Shown: positions 33,677 to 45,091 of the stretch, one piece after another | How positions within the stretch are numbered: position 1 is the first letter of the stretch | How the letters are laid out: each line of letters opens with the position of its first letter | Assembly (NCBI GenBank): GCA_030770535.1 | Contig: JASVEC010000037.1 | Span: 62,001 to 126,000 of the forward strand | Length of the DNA stretch: 64,000 nt | Direction of reading: 5' to 3' | DNA from: Batkoa obscura | Lineage: Eukaryota > Entomophthoromycota > Entomophthoromycetes > Entomophthorales > Batkoaceae | Notes under the pieces: generated by a model | The model's database searches: none | What the model was told of the DNA's origin: nothing | The model's input: the letters and a program-made list of their open reading frames with translations, nothing else | Made by a program: the position numbers and the translations under genes

Positions 33677-34925
33677 ATGAGTGACAATAATGAAAACATC
33701 TATTTAAACGACCAAGAAAAAGAAGAATCACCACAGGATAATCAATTATTGGCTCAGATCATAATGTCGGCAGCTAGCAAAATTCCGTTGAATTATAACT
33801 CAGAAACGGAGGGCAGTCCAAAAAACAGAGAAAATTTAGAAATTGGAACTGAGACAAAGTTTAGGAATGAGCAAGAAATAGGAGACTATGATGAAAATTA
33901 TAATGAAGAGGAAGATCAGAATTATAACGAAAACTATAAGAAAGAGGGAGGATATGAAAGAGAGTATAATTCAGAAGTAGGAGAAGAAAATATAGGAGGA
34001 AATGTAGACAATGAAGAAGGAAATAAACAAGCATATGAAAGAGAAGATACTCAAGAGTATGAAGAAAAGGAAGGAGCCGGTTACATTGAAAAAAATGATA
34101 AAGAATATGAAAAAGATTCGGGAGATTTTATAAAAGAAAGTTCCGAACAATCTGAAGAAGTAGTAACAAAAGTAAAGAAAACCGAACGTATAGCAAAGGC
34201 TGATAAAGGATCTGAAAGGGAAGGTACAGAAGATATTGAAGAAGAAGACGAAGTCGAAAGGAAGAAGAGGAAGATGGAGCTGGATGAAGTACAGGAAGGA
34301 ATGATCGATGAAGAAGAAGAAGATGACGAGGATTTGGGAGTATCTTATATCGACACAGAACAATCAAGTAAAGTAAGGAATTCAGGAAGAAGTAATGCAG
34401 AGTTAAGGTAGGTTTTTTCACTATTTCTTTAAAATGAAATTAAAGATTTGTTTAAAGGGCTTTGATTGAAGCTTTTGATCCAGAACAGTTAAAAAGATAT
34501 GAAGTTTTTAGAAGAGCAGCGTTAAATAAAGGCACAGTTAAAAAGGTAAATAATTGGATTATAGTGAGCTTATAAGGTTTTAACTTAAACTAGGTAGTTA
34601 GTAGCATGATCAATCAACCATTTGCTCAAAACCTTAGTATGGTAGTTGCTGGTTTTTCAAAAGTATTTATAGGAGAAATCGTTGAATTAGGTAACTATTT
34701 TAAAATCAATTTGTTTTAATAGTATTGATTGTTTTAGCGTTAGAAGTTCAAAAAGAATGGGATCAGAATGAGATTGTGACTAATGCATTACAAGGTAAAC
34801 CATTTAATATTCCAAGAAAATCACCTTTGCTTCCAGAACATTTAAGAGAAGCTTACCGTAGATATCTGTTAAACCATAGGATTAGTAATAGCTTTTATAA
34901 GAAACCAAAGATATTAAAGAGATAA
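33677..34925 (+). CDS. TAF11: TFIID subunit TAF11 with a long acidic N-terminus
   Basis: Histone-fold subunit of general factor TFIID that pairs with TAF13. Four exons (33677-34407, 34458-34545, 34594-34690, 34738-34925) give 367 residues. The histone fold is in the last third: [25 protein letters not shown], shortened here as [14 protein letters not shown], then [17 protein letters not shown] and [14 protein letters not shown]. About 230 residues before it are Glu/Asp/Lys/Asn-rich and low complexity, longer than in most TAF11 proteins. Translation starts at 33677 (MSDNNENI); the frame is open further upstream but only from a GTG. Divergent from the glutaredoxin gene. Confidence 0.92.
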
Positions 34926-35458
34926 AACATATTTATCTTCAAAAAAGACTAAGTCAATAAAATAATCAAATGGCCCCTTTACAATAGCTCATGTTGGGAC
35001 AACTCAATTCATTAATTGAATAATATCAACCTTCGATTTTCAAAAGCACAAAGTAGTAATAAAGCAAACAGGATTATATATCTTTTTGAAAAACAATTTT
35101 TTAATTTCGTATTGCTATTGTATTGAAAGTAAACTTGAAAATAAAACTTATACGTATTTTCACCTCGTTTATTTATTATTAATTTATAACTCTTACAGTA
35201 TAAAAAATCTTCTTTTTTTAGTGTTTGGAGATGCAAGGCTATGTCAAAAAGTTTATAGAAAAATGAGACTTTTTTTAAATAAATTGTATAGAATGTTATC
35301 TACACCTATCCCATATTTAAAACAAATTAAGCTATTATTTTTTGAGGTATGAAGAAAACAAACTTAGGTTTTAGAGGCGCTCTAGGGTAAAGGTACAATG
35401 AAGTGCTATTAAGTGATAAGGATCTCAATCTGCATTATTTTTCAAAATAACTTCATTA

Positions 35459-35564
35459 TATGGGGATATGTTTTTGTATTTAAGAGTTTTACTAACAATT
35501 TTTCCACTTAAATAGCGCTCAAAAGATGGAAAAAGTGATGAAACCAAAAAAAAATATCCTCATA
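35459..35564 (+). mobile_element. MITE copy 15
   Basis: Forward copy, left end TATGGGGATAT, right end ATATCCTCATA. Confidence 0.9.
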
Positions 35565-35728
35565 TAGTCTATTGCATATACAAATTCATAAGTTTGAGTT
35601 AATTATTCTGTTTTATTATTGAAATATAGCCTGAACTTTGACGTGGTACAATGAGGCAATAATTTTTGTATTAACTAAAAAGACTTACTAAAAATAAACT
35701 TATCAACGGCTGCTGCTTCATTTAATTA

Positions 35729-35831
35729 TATGGAGATATATTTTTTTGTCCAAGGATTTTACCAATAACTTTTTCACTCAAATAGCGCTTAAAAAATGGA
35801 AAAAGTGATGAAACTAAAAAACATTCCCATA
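35729..35831 (+). mobile_element. MITE copy 16
   Basis: Forward copy 165 bp after copy 15; ends TATGGAGATAT and ACATTCCCATA. Confidence 0.88.
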
Positions 35832-36287
35832 TCTCGAAGATGAGTAATCCAGCTAATTTGAACTTCATAAGAGGTGCGCTACAACATTGCATATTAAATT
35901 TGCGAAAAAATATAATTTATTAATCAAGGTTATATTCCATGAATTTTTGACTCATTCTCGTAAATCTATTAGAGTATTTTTTATATAAGCTAGCGTAATT
36001 GTTTGATTGAAATTTCAAACTAATAATTATAAGAAAATAAATTGTTAATAAACAGAATGAGCTAAATTTGTAGTTTCATTAACAAATATAAAGGTATAAA
36101 TCACTATCAAATAAAATACTATTTTTAATATCTTAGTTTAATTTTCTACTTTCTATATCTGAAGAAAGGGAAAACCTACGTTTAAAATTCAACTTAAAAG
36201 CAATAAGTTATTATCACCCCAAAGTATATTCGAAACATTTCAAACCTCCTATATACTATATTTTTCGAATGTTTTAACTCATGAAGA

Positions 36288-36391
36288 TATGGAGATGTAT
36301 TTTTTTATTCAGGAATTTTACTAACAACCTTTTCACTCAAACAGTGCTTAAAAAATGGGAAAGTAATGAAACCAAAAAGAACATCCTCATG
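36288..36391 (+). mobile_element. MITE copy 17
   Basis: Forward copy, ends TATGGAGATGT and ACATCCTCATG. Confidence 0.87.
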
Positions 36392-36600
36392 TTATTTTCA
36401 AAGCCTAAAGTATATTAAATTTCAAAAAAAAATTATTTTTATCCTAGTGGCACTTTTAATAAAATAATTCTTTTAACCTATGTTCTACAAAGTTGATAAA
36501 ATAATAAACTATTCAATAACTTTATCAAATTCACAAAACCTATACAACTTTTTATAACTACGCATTCATATAAAAGGTTTTATTTATTAAATAAAGGTTT

Positions 36601-36696
36601 TTAAAATGTAAGAGGTTGGGGTTCAGGATTGCAAGTTTTATAAGGTAAAGAGTCATTTCCAATTCCTCTAACAACTGGTCCTTTTTCAGATTGTGG
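36601..36696 (-). other. Exon-like fragment of unknown identity
   Basis: Reverse-strand frame of 31 codons ending in TAA, with protein-like text such as KGPVVRGIGNDSLPYKTC and PEPQPL. It has stops directly upstream with no acceptor between, so it cannot be joined to a gene here. It may be the last exon of a small protein or a relic. Confidence 0.25.
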
Positions 36697-37264
36697 AATT
36701 TATTACACTATTTAGGGCTAAAACCATACAATGAATTCAAAATTTTAAGAGATAACTTTCATACACTTTATCTATAATTATAAATCTTGTGATGAAGCAA
36801 CACCAAGAAAAAAACAAATTTTAAATATTAAATAGCCTAAATAAAAAAACAGAAAGTGAGGCTTTTGCTTCACTTATCATGTTTCTAGTTTATTATTTTC
36901 AAATACTCTATTTTTGTATTATTTGATTTTTGTATAAATAACAGACAATGAAATAACATGATATTTTAGTTTAAATCATAAATAACACTAGTCTACCAGT
37001 CAATTCATTAAATTTATTAGCAAACCAAATGACATTGCGCTTATAAAATATTTATTAAACATCATTCAATAAATCTGGTTGGTTAGTAAAAATACAAGTT
37101 TCAATTAAGGATCAGATGATATAGTCTACCCCTTGTTTATTTTGACGAGAAATCAAATAAACTAAAAAACAATTAAGTCATAAACTATAAACTCAATTAA
37201 AGAATAATAAAATAAAAGACAATATTATGATATTGATATTGATATTGATATTAATATTAATTTA

Positions 37265-38224
37265 TTAGAGTAACATTTTACGATCCACAGTATTAAAAAT
37301 TTGATTTTTATCCATATCGATATAAACCTTATCATCTTCTTCTTCTTCTTTTATAGTTTTAGTGAAATAACGTTCTTTCAATTCGCTAAAGATGGCTGGT
37401 AATGCTGGATCAAATAAAAAGAAAACAAAATTCAAAATACCTTGAACAGAAGCGCAAAAAAATTGAACAACATAATCAGCATAAGTTAAGTCACCGCTAG
37501 TTGGTGCTAAAATCATAACGACGAGATAAGGCAATATAGTTATTACGGGTACAGTTGGGTATAATAATAATCGAGTGACCATCCTTCTTAAATTAAATTG
37601 TTGATAAGAACTAGATGGGTTGGAATTATGACTTGATTTATTTCTAGCTTTATTTAACTTTAGGATGACTATTATAAATATTACTAGACAATATAGGGTT
37701 GGTAATAAAATCCAATTTCCAAATGTAAAAAATAATACGACTTTATTAATTGGATACTTAAATTGATCATAATAAGGGCATACACCTACATTTATAAAGC
37801 TTAATACTGCAATTGGAATGCAACATATGACTGAAAGTATACAACATGTTACCACGTAAAAGGTACATGATTTTACATACTTTGGTTTATCTAACAAAAA
37901 GATAATCATTAAATTATATGCCATACATGCCGTAATAAAAGTGGTTAAAAAATTTGAAAATAGGGAAAGTAAGGTCACTACTTGACATGCTAGCATATCA
38001 TCATCATAAACTGCCATATTTGGCGCATGACTTAAGATATCTGCTAATGATAAAAAAAAATACAATTTATAGCTGAGACGTTTACTTGCTGAAAACTTTA
38101 ATACATAAGTGGATCCTATAATTACTGTTAATAAAAATGATAACACTAAGGATATTATATTGATATATTTAAATATAGTTTGGGCATCTATCACTCGAAC
38201 ATAATCCTCTGCGCTTAGAGCCAT
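37265..38224 (-). CDS. Seven-helix receptor-like protein (GPCR)
   Basis: Intronless, 319 residues, with seven hydrophobic segments roughly at 20-42, 52-70, 80-108, 120-145, 160-190, 215-240 and 250-275. The first loop region holds LSLADILSH, like the helix 2 LxxAD of family A receptors and of cAMP-receptor-like proteins. A conserved cysteine precedes helix 3 and another sits in loop 2 (NVGVCPYYDQF), allowing the usual disulfide. Helix 7 ends FLFDPALPAIFSELKERY, replacing the N-P-x-x-Y motif. The cytoplasmic tail is acidic (KEEEEDDK). The ligand cannot be inferred. Lack of introns contrasts with the neighbouring genes. Confidence 0.82.
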   Translation of the reverse strand: MALSAEDYVRVIDAQTIFKYINIISLVLSFLLTVIIGSTYVLKFSASKRLSYKLYFFLSLADILSHAPNMAVYDDDMLACQVVTLLSLFSNFLTTFITACMAYNLMIIFLLDKPKYVKSCTFYVVTCCILSVICCIPIAVLSFINVGVCPYYDQFKYPINKVVLFFTFGNWILLPTLYCLVIFIIVILKLNKARNKSSHNSNPSSSYQQFNLRRMVTRLLLYPTVPVITILPYLVVMILAPTSGDLTYADYVVQFFCASVQGILNFVFFLFDPALPAIFSELKERYFTKTIKEEEEDDKVYIDMDKNQIFNTVDRKMLL

Positions 38225-40080
38225 TTTTTCAAATTACGTTAAAAAAATATTATAAATTCGATAGTTATTTGTTTATATACAAATGTCTTTTAGAAGTAAA
38301 ATAATATGGTGCATATCTTCTTAAATCAACTTAAATTCTTAAAAAAATGTATCAAATGATATGATTTTCATTTTATTGCTTTTAATTTTAGATTTGATTA
38401 TGCTGCTAAAATCCCAAGGATCCACCATGATTATTTTTATCCTTCATTTTTGCAAAATCACGTTTTATTTACCACCTTATTTAATATTTATGGAAAATTT
38501 ATTATTTTTGATAATTAATTTTTACTAATAAATTGTCCGTAATAAAATCAAACATTGTTTATAATTGTACAGTAGTAGCTTCGACTTATTATTACTATCA
38601 TAACTTGGAATACTTTTTACATTATTATTAATACCCCTAATACATTTCATAAGTACTTGCATAATTTTTGATATATAAATTCTATCATCAATCTCGATTT
38701 ATTCTTATTCTAATAAATTTTTAATTAATGTCACATTAACCAATGATCATTTTAAACTAGACCGTCAAGGATTAATAATAAACCATGTCTACCTCTTTAA
38801 TAAACAACAATCTATTTATTTTATAACTGAATTTAAAATGCGATTTCCAAAAGTAAATTTGAATAACAAAACATATAATTACTTTTTGAAAATAAACTCT
38901 ATTTAACACAATACTTCAATATAATAGTTTAATAAAATGATAACTTTAAATTGATGTTTAGAAAAGAGTAATTAAATATTTAAGCTTAATATTATAATAC
39001 TAGGTTACCACGTACTCTTAATTAATGCCTTAGTTTAATATTTAAAAAATATCAAATTCATGCTTTTATTAATAGATAATATAGAATCTCAAAAGCTGGG
39101 TCACTATGACCATAAATCTAATACCTATTTTTTATATTTATTATTGTAGTTTATTGGGGTGTAGCATTTAATGTTAAAGAACTATACGGTGTCTTATTTG
39201 AATAGGAAAAGTTGAGGTGCTTTTATTAATTTAATGCTTATATTGATAGAATGGGACAAAGATTACTTTTAAACTATTAAAGTAATTAATAAGTTTTTTA
39301 AAACTCTTGAAAAGGCATAATCCCCAAGTAGTTTATTATTTAAACACAACAATTATGAAATGAGTAATAAAAGAAATCGATTATTTGGTCATTGACTCGT
39401 TGCTCCTTTTATTCTTTAAAAGACGAGTAACCAAATATGAAAATCTTATAGACTTTCTTCTCCTCAACAAAGAGTGAAGAACCTGCAAGATACATTAGGC
39501 TAGGATCAATGTTAATCAATAGGATTTTAAATAAGAAAGTTATTATTTTTCAATTTATTTAGAAAAGATAATTTAAATTAAATATTTTTACTACTGTAAC
39601 TTTAAGAAAACGTTATAAAAAGGAAACTTTTAGTTATTTTTAAACTCAAGCAATACTAATACTTATATATATAGATATTAAATAAGAATATAATCAATTA
39701 GTATTATACATGAAGTCTAGGATGATAAAAAATAAGCTCCTACTTCCAAATAAAACCTTTTTAAAGATTATCTAGAAGCAAGCTTGGACCTTATAATTTT
39801 ACAATTTACAACTTTAAATTTATTTTTTAAAAATTGCAATTAACTTGGTAGTAGTTAATTTTCCCATGATATTTTGAGCAAAAATAACAACCTTCAAAAC
39901 TAGCAACTTTATGAAAGATTATTATTTTAGCTAAGAAGTTATTTAAAATTTCATTTTTTGTTTAAAATATCCCTAGAAGTCTTTAGTTTGATGTTTTAAA
40001 TCTTGATATTTATTTTCACTGGGGTTGAATGTAAATTCTTATATATATAATGAAAAGATCGATAATCATGTAAGACAACA

Positions 40081-40185
40081 TATGGGGATGTATTTTTGTA
40101 TTTAAGAATTTTACCAACAAATTTTCCACTCAAATAGCGCTTAAAAAATCGAAAAAATAATGAAGTCAAAAAAAACACTCCCATA
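40081..40185 (+). mobile_element. MITE copy 18
   Basis: Forward copy, TATGGGGATGT and ACACTCCCATA; sister of copy 3 by its right-end variant. Confidence 0.92.
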
Positions 40186-40639
40186 TATATAATATGCAAT
40201 TTGAACTTTTTATTAAAACATTGTCATATTAACTTCAAGTTAAAAGACCGAACTTTAACTAGATTCTAGAAGCTGATTGGTCTAATACGTAAATTGTGGA
40301 GAAATAAAAGGTTAAAAGTTACCAATTTTATATATAGAACTGATCTTTCGATTTTTACCTATATTTACACTTTAAAGTTTAAATAAAATTACTGGAGTAA
40401 ATTTTATTCAATACAACTAGTTAATATTTGTAATATATATTATAATAAATCAATAATAAACTTGAATTATCATTTTAAAATGATAAAAAGCTAGACTTCT
40501 AGTTAAAAGAATTTATTAATTAGTTTAATGATTTGACATACATAGCTCGTAATAGTTGAAAAAGGAGTAGTAATAATAATTCAGTCTACTTAGATAGATT
40601 CTATAAATGGATAGACATGATGGAAGCGAAAGCTATTGT

Positions 40640-40825
40640 TTAAGAGGCATTATAACTTTCTGAACTCATGTAAGGTTTATTACGATGGGACCTTATATAA
40701 AGCTTAAAAATGGTGCCTTTTTTATTAATACAACGATTTTTAGGTGCACTTCTTCGACGAGTTACTCTAAAGATTTCATAATGTTGATACAGTTTTGTGG
40801 CTTTAAGCCATCCGAAGAAAGTCAT
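40640..40825 (-). CDS. Possible small basic protein, unrecognised
   Basis: A 61-codon frame with a good start context (AACAAAG before ATG) and composition unlike the surrounding AT-rich DNA. It is rich in Arg and Lys (FRVTRRRSAPKNRC, KLYIRSHRNK). It ends in a plain TAA and is isolated in nearly 4 kb of empty DNA. It could be a genuine small gene or one exon of a larger one. No family assigned. Confidence 0.35.
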   Translation of the reverse strand: MTFFGWLKATKLYQHYEIFRVTRRRSAPKNRCINKKGTIFKLYIRSHRNKPYMSSESYNAS

Positions 40826-41462
40826 CTTTGTTATAATTGTTAAGTAAAATAAAGTAAAGTAAAAAGAGAAAATATATATTCTGTAAATATTTATAACTTC
40901 CTTAAAATTTGCATCAAATGGCTTTGGTTTTAGAATCTTACCTTGTTTTATGGTACATTTCTAAAACAGCTGATTTTTATTTTAAGATGCTTTATTGGTT
41001 AAGTTTAAATTTTCCTTTTAATTTGAATATTAAATTATGAAATAGAAGGAGTGTATAGTTCTATATAGCTTTATTTGTTTATATTAATTTATATACTCTT
41101 ATTTTAATAATATATATGAAAAGAATTAAAATTTATATTTAATAATAGTATAAATCAATATCCTTTTCGCTCCAGTTACTTTGCCCACTTTTAAGCAGTT
41201 TGGAATTTAAACTACTAGTTAATCTTAGCTAAAAATATGATAAAATAATGTTTTACATTATAATTAATAATTTCATTAATTGTTAAGTTTTAAACTTTAA
41301 TTTTTTTAAAATAACAATTAAAGTTATGTGTATAAATCAATAAGAATGAGAATAATATGATGGTATAAAATAAGAGTATTTAAGCAGGGTTCAAATTAAC
41401 TCATACTACTTAGAAATTTTCGAAAAAATTTATAGAAATTTTACATCGAAAATACTTTTTTA

Positions 41463-41566
41463 TATGGGGCTGTTCTTTTTAGTTTCATTATTTTTCCATT
41501 TTTTAAGCGCTATTTATGTGGAAAAATCGTCAGTAAAATTCTTAAATACAAAAATACATCCCCATA
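41463..41566 (-). mobile_element. MITE copy 19
   Basis: Reverse copy, TATGGGGCTGT and ACATCCCCATA; nearly whole. Confidence 0.92.
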
Positions 41567-42091
41567 TGATGATAAATTTACAAATAAAAGGCTTTAATTT
41601 ACAGAATTTAAATTCCCTGCTAATGAAAGTCAGTACTAAACTTTCAAGGGCAAACTTTTTTCCTTTCATTCTTCTGTAAACTAATTGTTAGTTTTTATGA
41701 CTTAGATATGTAAATAGACAAATTTTTGTTTATTACTTTTACATATCAAGTTGAACCCAAACTTTAAAAATAAGCTGTATGTTTTTAAACTAAATTTCGA
41801 CATGATGACAACTCAATATAATCTCAGGCATGTATTTATTAAAATAAAAATTCCGATATAAAAACTAAAGTTTAATCTGAGATTTCTTGGCCCTCTAAAA
41901 TTAGATAATTTTGAGATCATAATTATTATGATGCTCTGACATCATTTTTTCGATGACAAAATTAATTTTAATAGTAGAAAAGTTTAAATTTAAAATGATT
42001 AAAAATTACGTAAAATAAAGCATTATAGAAGAAGCAATATATAAACTCGAAGAAAATAAAAAGATAGAATAAAAAACATAAATTATTACAA

Positions 42092-44812
42092 ATGCCATCA
42101 ACTACTCATATAACCCCTTCAGCTGCTATTGCTGTTGAACAAATGAAGACCAATGATACTAAGGATGACTTTGAAGATAAGTCTGTTCTTAGCAATGACT
42201 TTAATAAATCTAGTGGTCTACCAAGTAACAATTTGACAGCTTTGAAAATAAGTAATGTTTTTGATGATAATTTAAATAACAAAAACAGTAAAAACAACTT
42301 AAATGAGTCACCAGTATTACATAAACACGACTACACTGAAAGTGATAATACCTCCGAATCTAATACCGATAATGATGATTTACTTAGGCATGGAAATAAG
42401 CATAGTTTAAACCAACATTATAGTCATACAGAAAAAGAAAATAACCCCCTTTTGAATGATCGAATCCTATCTAAAGAGCACGAGGTTCTAGGAAACCCAG
42501 CGTTTGAATCTAGAGATCAAGAAAGTTTTCGCACAGAACCTGCTTTATTCAACAATAGGCATAGAGATATATTACCATTAAGGGAAGAACATGAACCTTT
42601 TGTCCAAAAAGAAAAAGATAATTCGCTTTTAAATAACCAAACTCCATATAAAGAACCAGGAATTTTGAAAAAACCAGTGTTTGAGCATAGAGACCAAGGA
42701 ACCCTTAGTACAGAACCTGCTTTATTTGACAATAGCCATAATAATATACTACCACTAAGAGAAGGATATTTACCTTTAGTTGATAAAGAGAGAGAAAACA
42801 GTCCTGTTCTAAATGATCAAATCCCATTTAAAGAGCATGAAACTTTAAGAAAGTCACCATTTGAACCTAGAGATCAAGAAAGTTTTAGTACAGAACCTGC
42901 TTTATTCAATAACAAGCATAATGACACCCTACCTTTAGGGGAAGAATACGAGCCTTTGGTTTATGAAGAAAGAGAAACTTACCTTGATTTAAACAAAACC
43001 CCATCTAAAGAATCTGAACTTTTAGAAAAATCAGTATTTGAACCTAGGGATCAAGAAAGCCTTGGTATTGAACCTACTTTTTTAAATAATGGGCTTGACG
43101 ATAAGTTATCATTAGGAGAAGAGTATGAGCCTTTTGTTCATAAAGATACACAAAAACCTTTAGCTGCTCCAATCAAATTGGATATTAGCCCAAATTCATC
43201 TGTAAGTAATAGTATAAATAACAATGAGAGATTGTTTGCATCTGAAGCTATCGCTACTCCATCTATTTCTGATGCTCACTCTAAATTAAATGATCCTTTC
43301 TTTGATTCAAATATATCGAGACCAAAAGACTTGGATTCTAATGTTAATGATACTGCTACTGATTATAACAAACTTGAAGAACTACCTGGCTCTTTCCCAG
43401 CCGATAAAGTAGAAGAAATTGATTTATCATCATTTGAAAATGAGCACAATCGTAATAAATCAGATTTAGCTTACGAATCAGCACTTCATAGTATTAAAAA
43501 TAATGATGAAGGGGAAAAGGAAGAAATCTTAACTAATGAAACTCACAATCCACTTATGGATAGTATTGAGCCTCAATTTAATAAAGATCCTATTAAGGAT
43601 GACTTTGGTTTTGGTGAATTATATGATGAAAACTCGTTAGTTTCTACTGAGAAAGACCAAACAAAGTTTAATGAATTTGTAAATAAGGACGATCATTTAT
43701 TACATGATAACAAACTTGGTTCTATTGGAGAAGTCAAACCTTCAGTTACTGGATATACTACCGTAACACATGATGATAACATTCATTCAGATATTGGTGA
43801 TAGAAACAAGAATCTCGATAAATTTGTAACTAAAGATGACCAAACAAAATTTAATGAATTTGTAAATAAGGAAGATCATTTATTACATGATAACAAACTT
43901 GGTTCTATTGGGGAAGCCAAACCTTCAGTTACTGGATATACTACCGTAACACATGATGATAATATTCATTCCAATATCGATGATGACCATACTAAGTTTA
44001 ATGAATTTGTAAATAAGGACGATCATTTATTACATGATAACAAACTTGGTTCTATTGGAGAAGTCAAACCTTCAGTTACTGGATATACTACCGTAACACA
44101 TGATGATAATATTCGTTCAAGTGTTAACAGTTTGTTACCTTCAGATAAACAAGACAGGAATTATAATACAAATGTACTTGACCAAAATGAAGCCCCCTAT
44201 TCTCCTCCTTCTACTCCACTTAATAATGATATTTCAACTCATGACAAGTTTTATTCTAAATCAGATAATCATAGACACAATATCACTGATAGTAAATATA
44301 ATACTTTAGAAGAAAAAGACAAACAGCCTGAAAGTAAAACACTTACTGATATAAGTAAACCAAGTACAATTAATCATGATAACGAAACATCAAAGTTAGA
44401 TAAAACTTCTACTACTTTAAAATCAGATGAAAATAAAATGGAAACCGGATCCAAAGATAGAACTTTATCCGAAAGTTCATATGATCCCAAGAAAATTGAA
44501 GGAAAATCAATTCTAAATAACCACACTAGTAGTGAAAGTAGAGCATCCAATGAATATGAAGATAAATTAGAGAATACCATTATATCTAAGAAATCTAGTG
44601 AACATTCATCAACACATCCAGCCTATTCTAGTGATGAAATTGAAGGTGCATCTAAATCTAAAGGATATGCTAAAGTAATCAAGGGTTCAATTAAAAAAAC
44701 AATAGGCAAATTAATTAAAAGTGAGTCTTTGATTGAAAGTGGTACTAGTAGCAAATTAGAAGGGAAAGCCGTTATTGAAGCTGCTAATGCTGAACAATCG
44801 GGAGGATTATAA
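42092..44812 (+). CDS. Giant hydrophilic repeat protein with C-terminal CsbD-like domain
   Basis: Single exon of 906 codons, Asn/Asp/Glu/Lys/Ser-rich with no membrane segment or signal peptide, so probably a disordered cytosolic protein. Two repeat classes are seen. Class A is about 60 residues, four copies between roughly 42440 and 43150, with the core F-E-P/S-R-D-Q-E-S then TEPALFNN. Class B is a 49-residue unit in three copies starting at 43655, 43838 and 43985, nearly identical at the DNA level (TKFNEFVNK, then GYTTVTHDDN). The last 50 residues (VIKGSIKKTIGKLIKS, then KLEGKAVIEAA) match the CsbD fold found in bacterial and fungal stress proteins. A stress-protective role is inference from that domain. 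Confidence 0.8.
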   Translation: MPSTTHITPSAAIAVEQMKTNDTKDDFEDKSVLSNDFNKSSGLPSNNLTALKISNVFDDNLNNKNSKNNLNESPVLHKHDYTESDNTSESNTDNDDLLRHGNKHSLNQHYSHTEKENNPLLNDRILSKEHEVLGNPAFESRDQESFRTEPALFNNRHRDILPLREEHEPFVQKEKDNSLLNNQTPYKEPGILKKPVFEHRDQGTLSTEPALFDNSHNNILPLREGYLPLVDKERENSPVLNDQIPFKEHETLRKSPFEPRDQESFSTEPALFNNKHNDTLPLGEEYEPLVYEERETYLDLNKTPSKESELLEKSVFEPRDQESLGIEPTFLNNGLDDKLSLGEEYEPFVHKDTQKPLAAPIKLDISPNSSVSNSINNNERLFASEAIATPSISDAHSKLNDPFFDSNISRPKDLDSNVNDTATDYNKLEELPGSFPADKVEEIDLSSFENEHNRNKSDLAYESALHSIKNNDEGEKEEILTNETHNPLMDSIEPQFNKDPIKDDFGFGELYDENSLVSTEKDQTKFNEFVNKDDHLLHDNKLGSIGEVKPSVTGYTTVTHDDNIHSDIGDRNKNLDKFVTKDDQTKFNEFVNKEDHLLHDNKLGSIGEAKPSVTGYTTVTHDDNIHSNIDDDHTKFNEFVNKDDHLLHDNKLGSIGEVKPSVTGYTTVTHDDNIRSSVNSLLPSDKQDRNYNTNVLDQNEAPYSPPSTPLNNDISTHDKFYSKSDNHRHNITDSKYNTLEEKDKQPESKTLTDISKPSTINHDNETSKLDKTSTTLKSDENKMETGSKDRTLSESSYDPKKIEGKSILNNHTSSESRASNEYEDKLENTIISKKSSEHSSTHPAYSSDEIEGASKSKGYAKVIKGSIKKTIGKLIKSESLIESGTSSKLEGKAVIEAANAEQSGGL

Positions 44813-45091
44813 TTTATGTTTAACCTTGTATAAATAAAATATTAATAACTAATACTGTTTTGTTTAAATATTTTCAATTGTTTAGTTAAATAATTTGATT
44901 TTTTAATCTAGTAGAATGAGCATTTAAAAAATTGACTCTAATATTTTACTTTAATTTGCTGATTTTAATCAAATCAACTACTTTAATTTAACCTCTAGTT
45001 AACTAATAATTGGTTAAATCAAAGTATAAAATCTTTAATTCGAAATATCAAATCTCTTTTTTAACCTTTTTTCCAATTAGAAAAAAAAGCT

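Larger units (their letters stand above)
34926..37264. other. Intergenic with three forward MITE copies
   Basis: MITE copies at 35459-35564, 35729-35831 and 36288-36391. At 36601-36696 (reverse) there is an exon-like fragment. A short (GATATT)n tract lies at about 37230-37258, next to the GPCR stop codon. Nothing else is supported. Confidence 0.5.
38225..42091. other. Long gene-poor region with two MITE copies
   Basis: MITE copies at 40081-40185 (forward) and 41463-41566 (reverse), and a doubtful decayed one near 41160. One short open frame (40640-40825, reverse) is listed separately. The rest is AT-rich with no pattern I can name. Confidence 0.5.

Noticed and set aside
35086-35352. Forward 88-codon frame after TAF11
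   Set aside because: Composition is Phe/Leu/Tyr/Lys only, no motif, overlapped by an equally open reverse frame.
41157-41245. Possible further reverse MITE copy
   Set aside because: TTTCGCTCCAGTTACTTTGC and TTTTAAGC resemble one arm only; both terminal repeats are missing.
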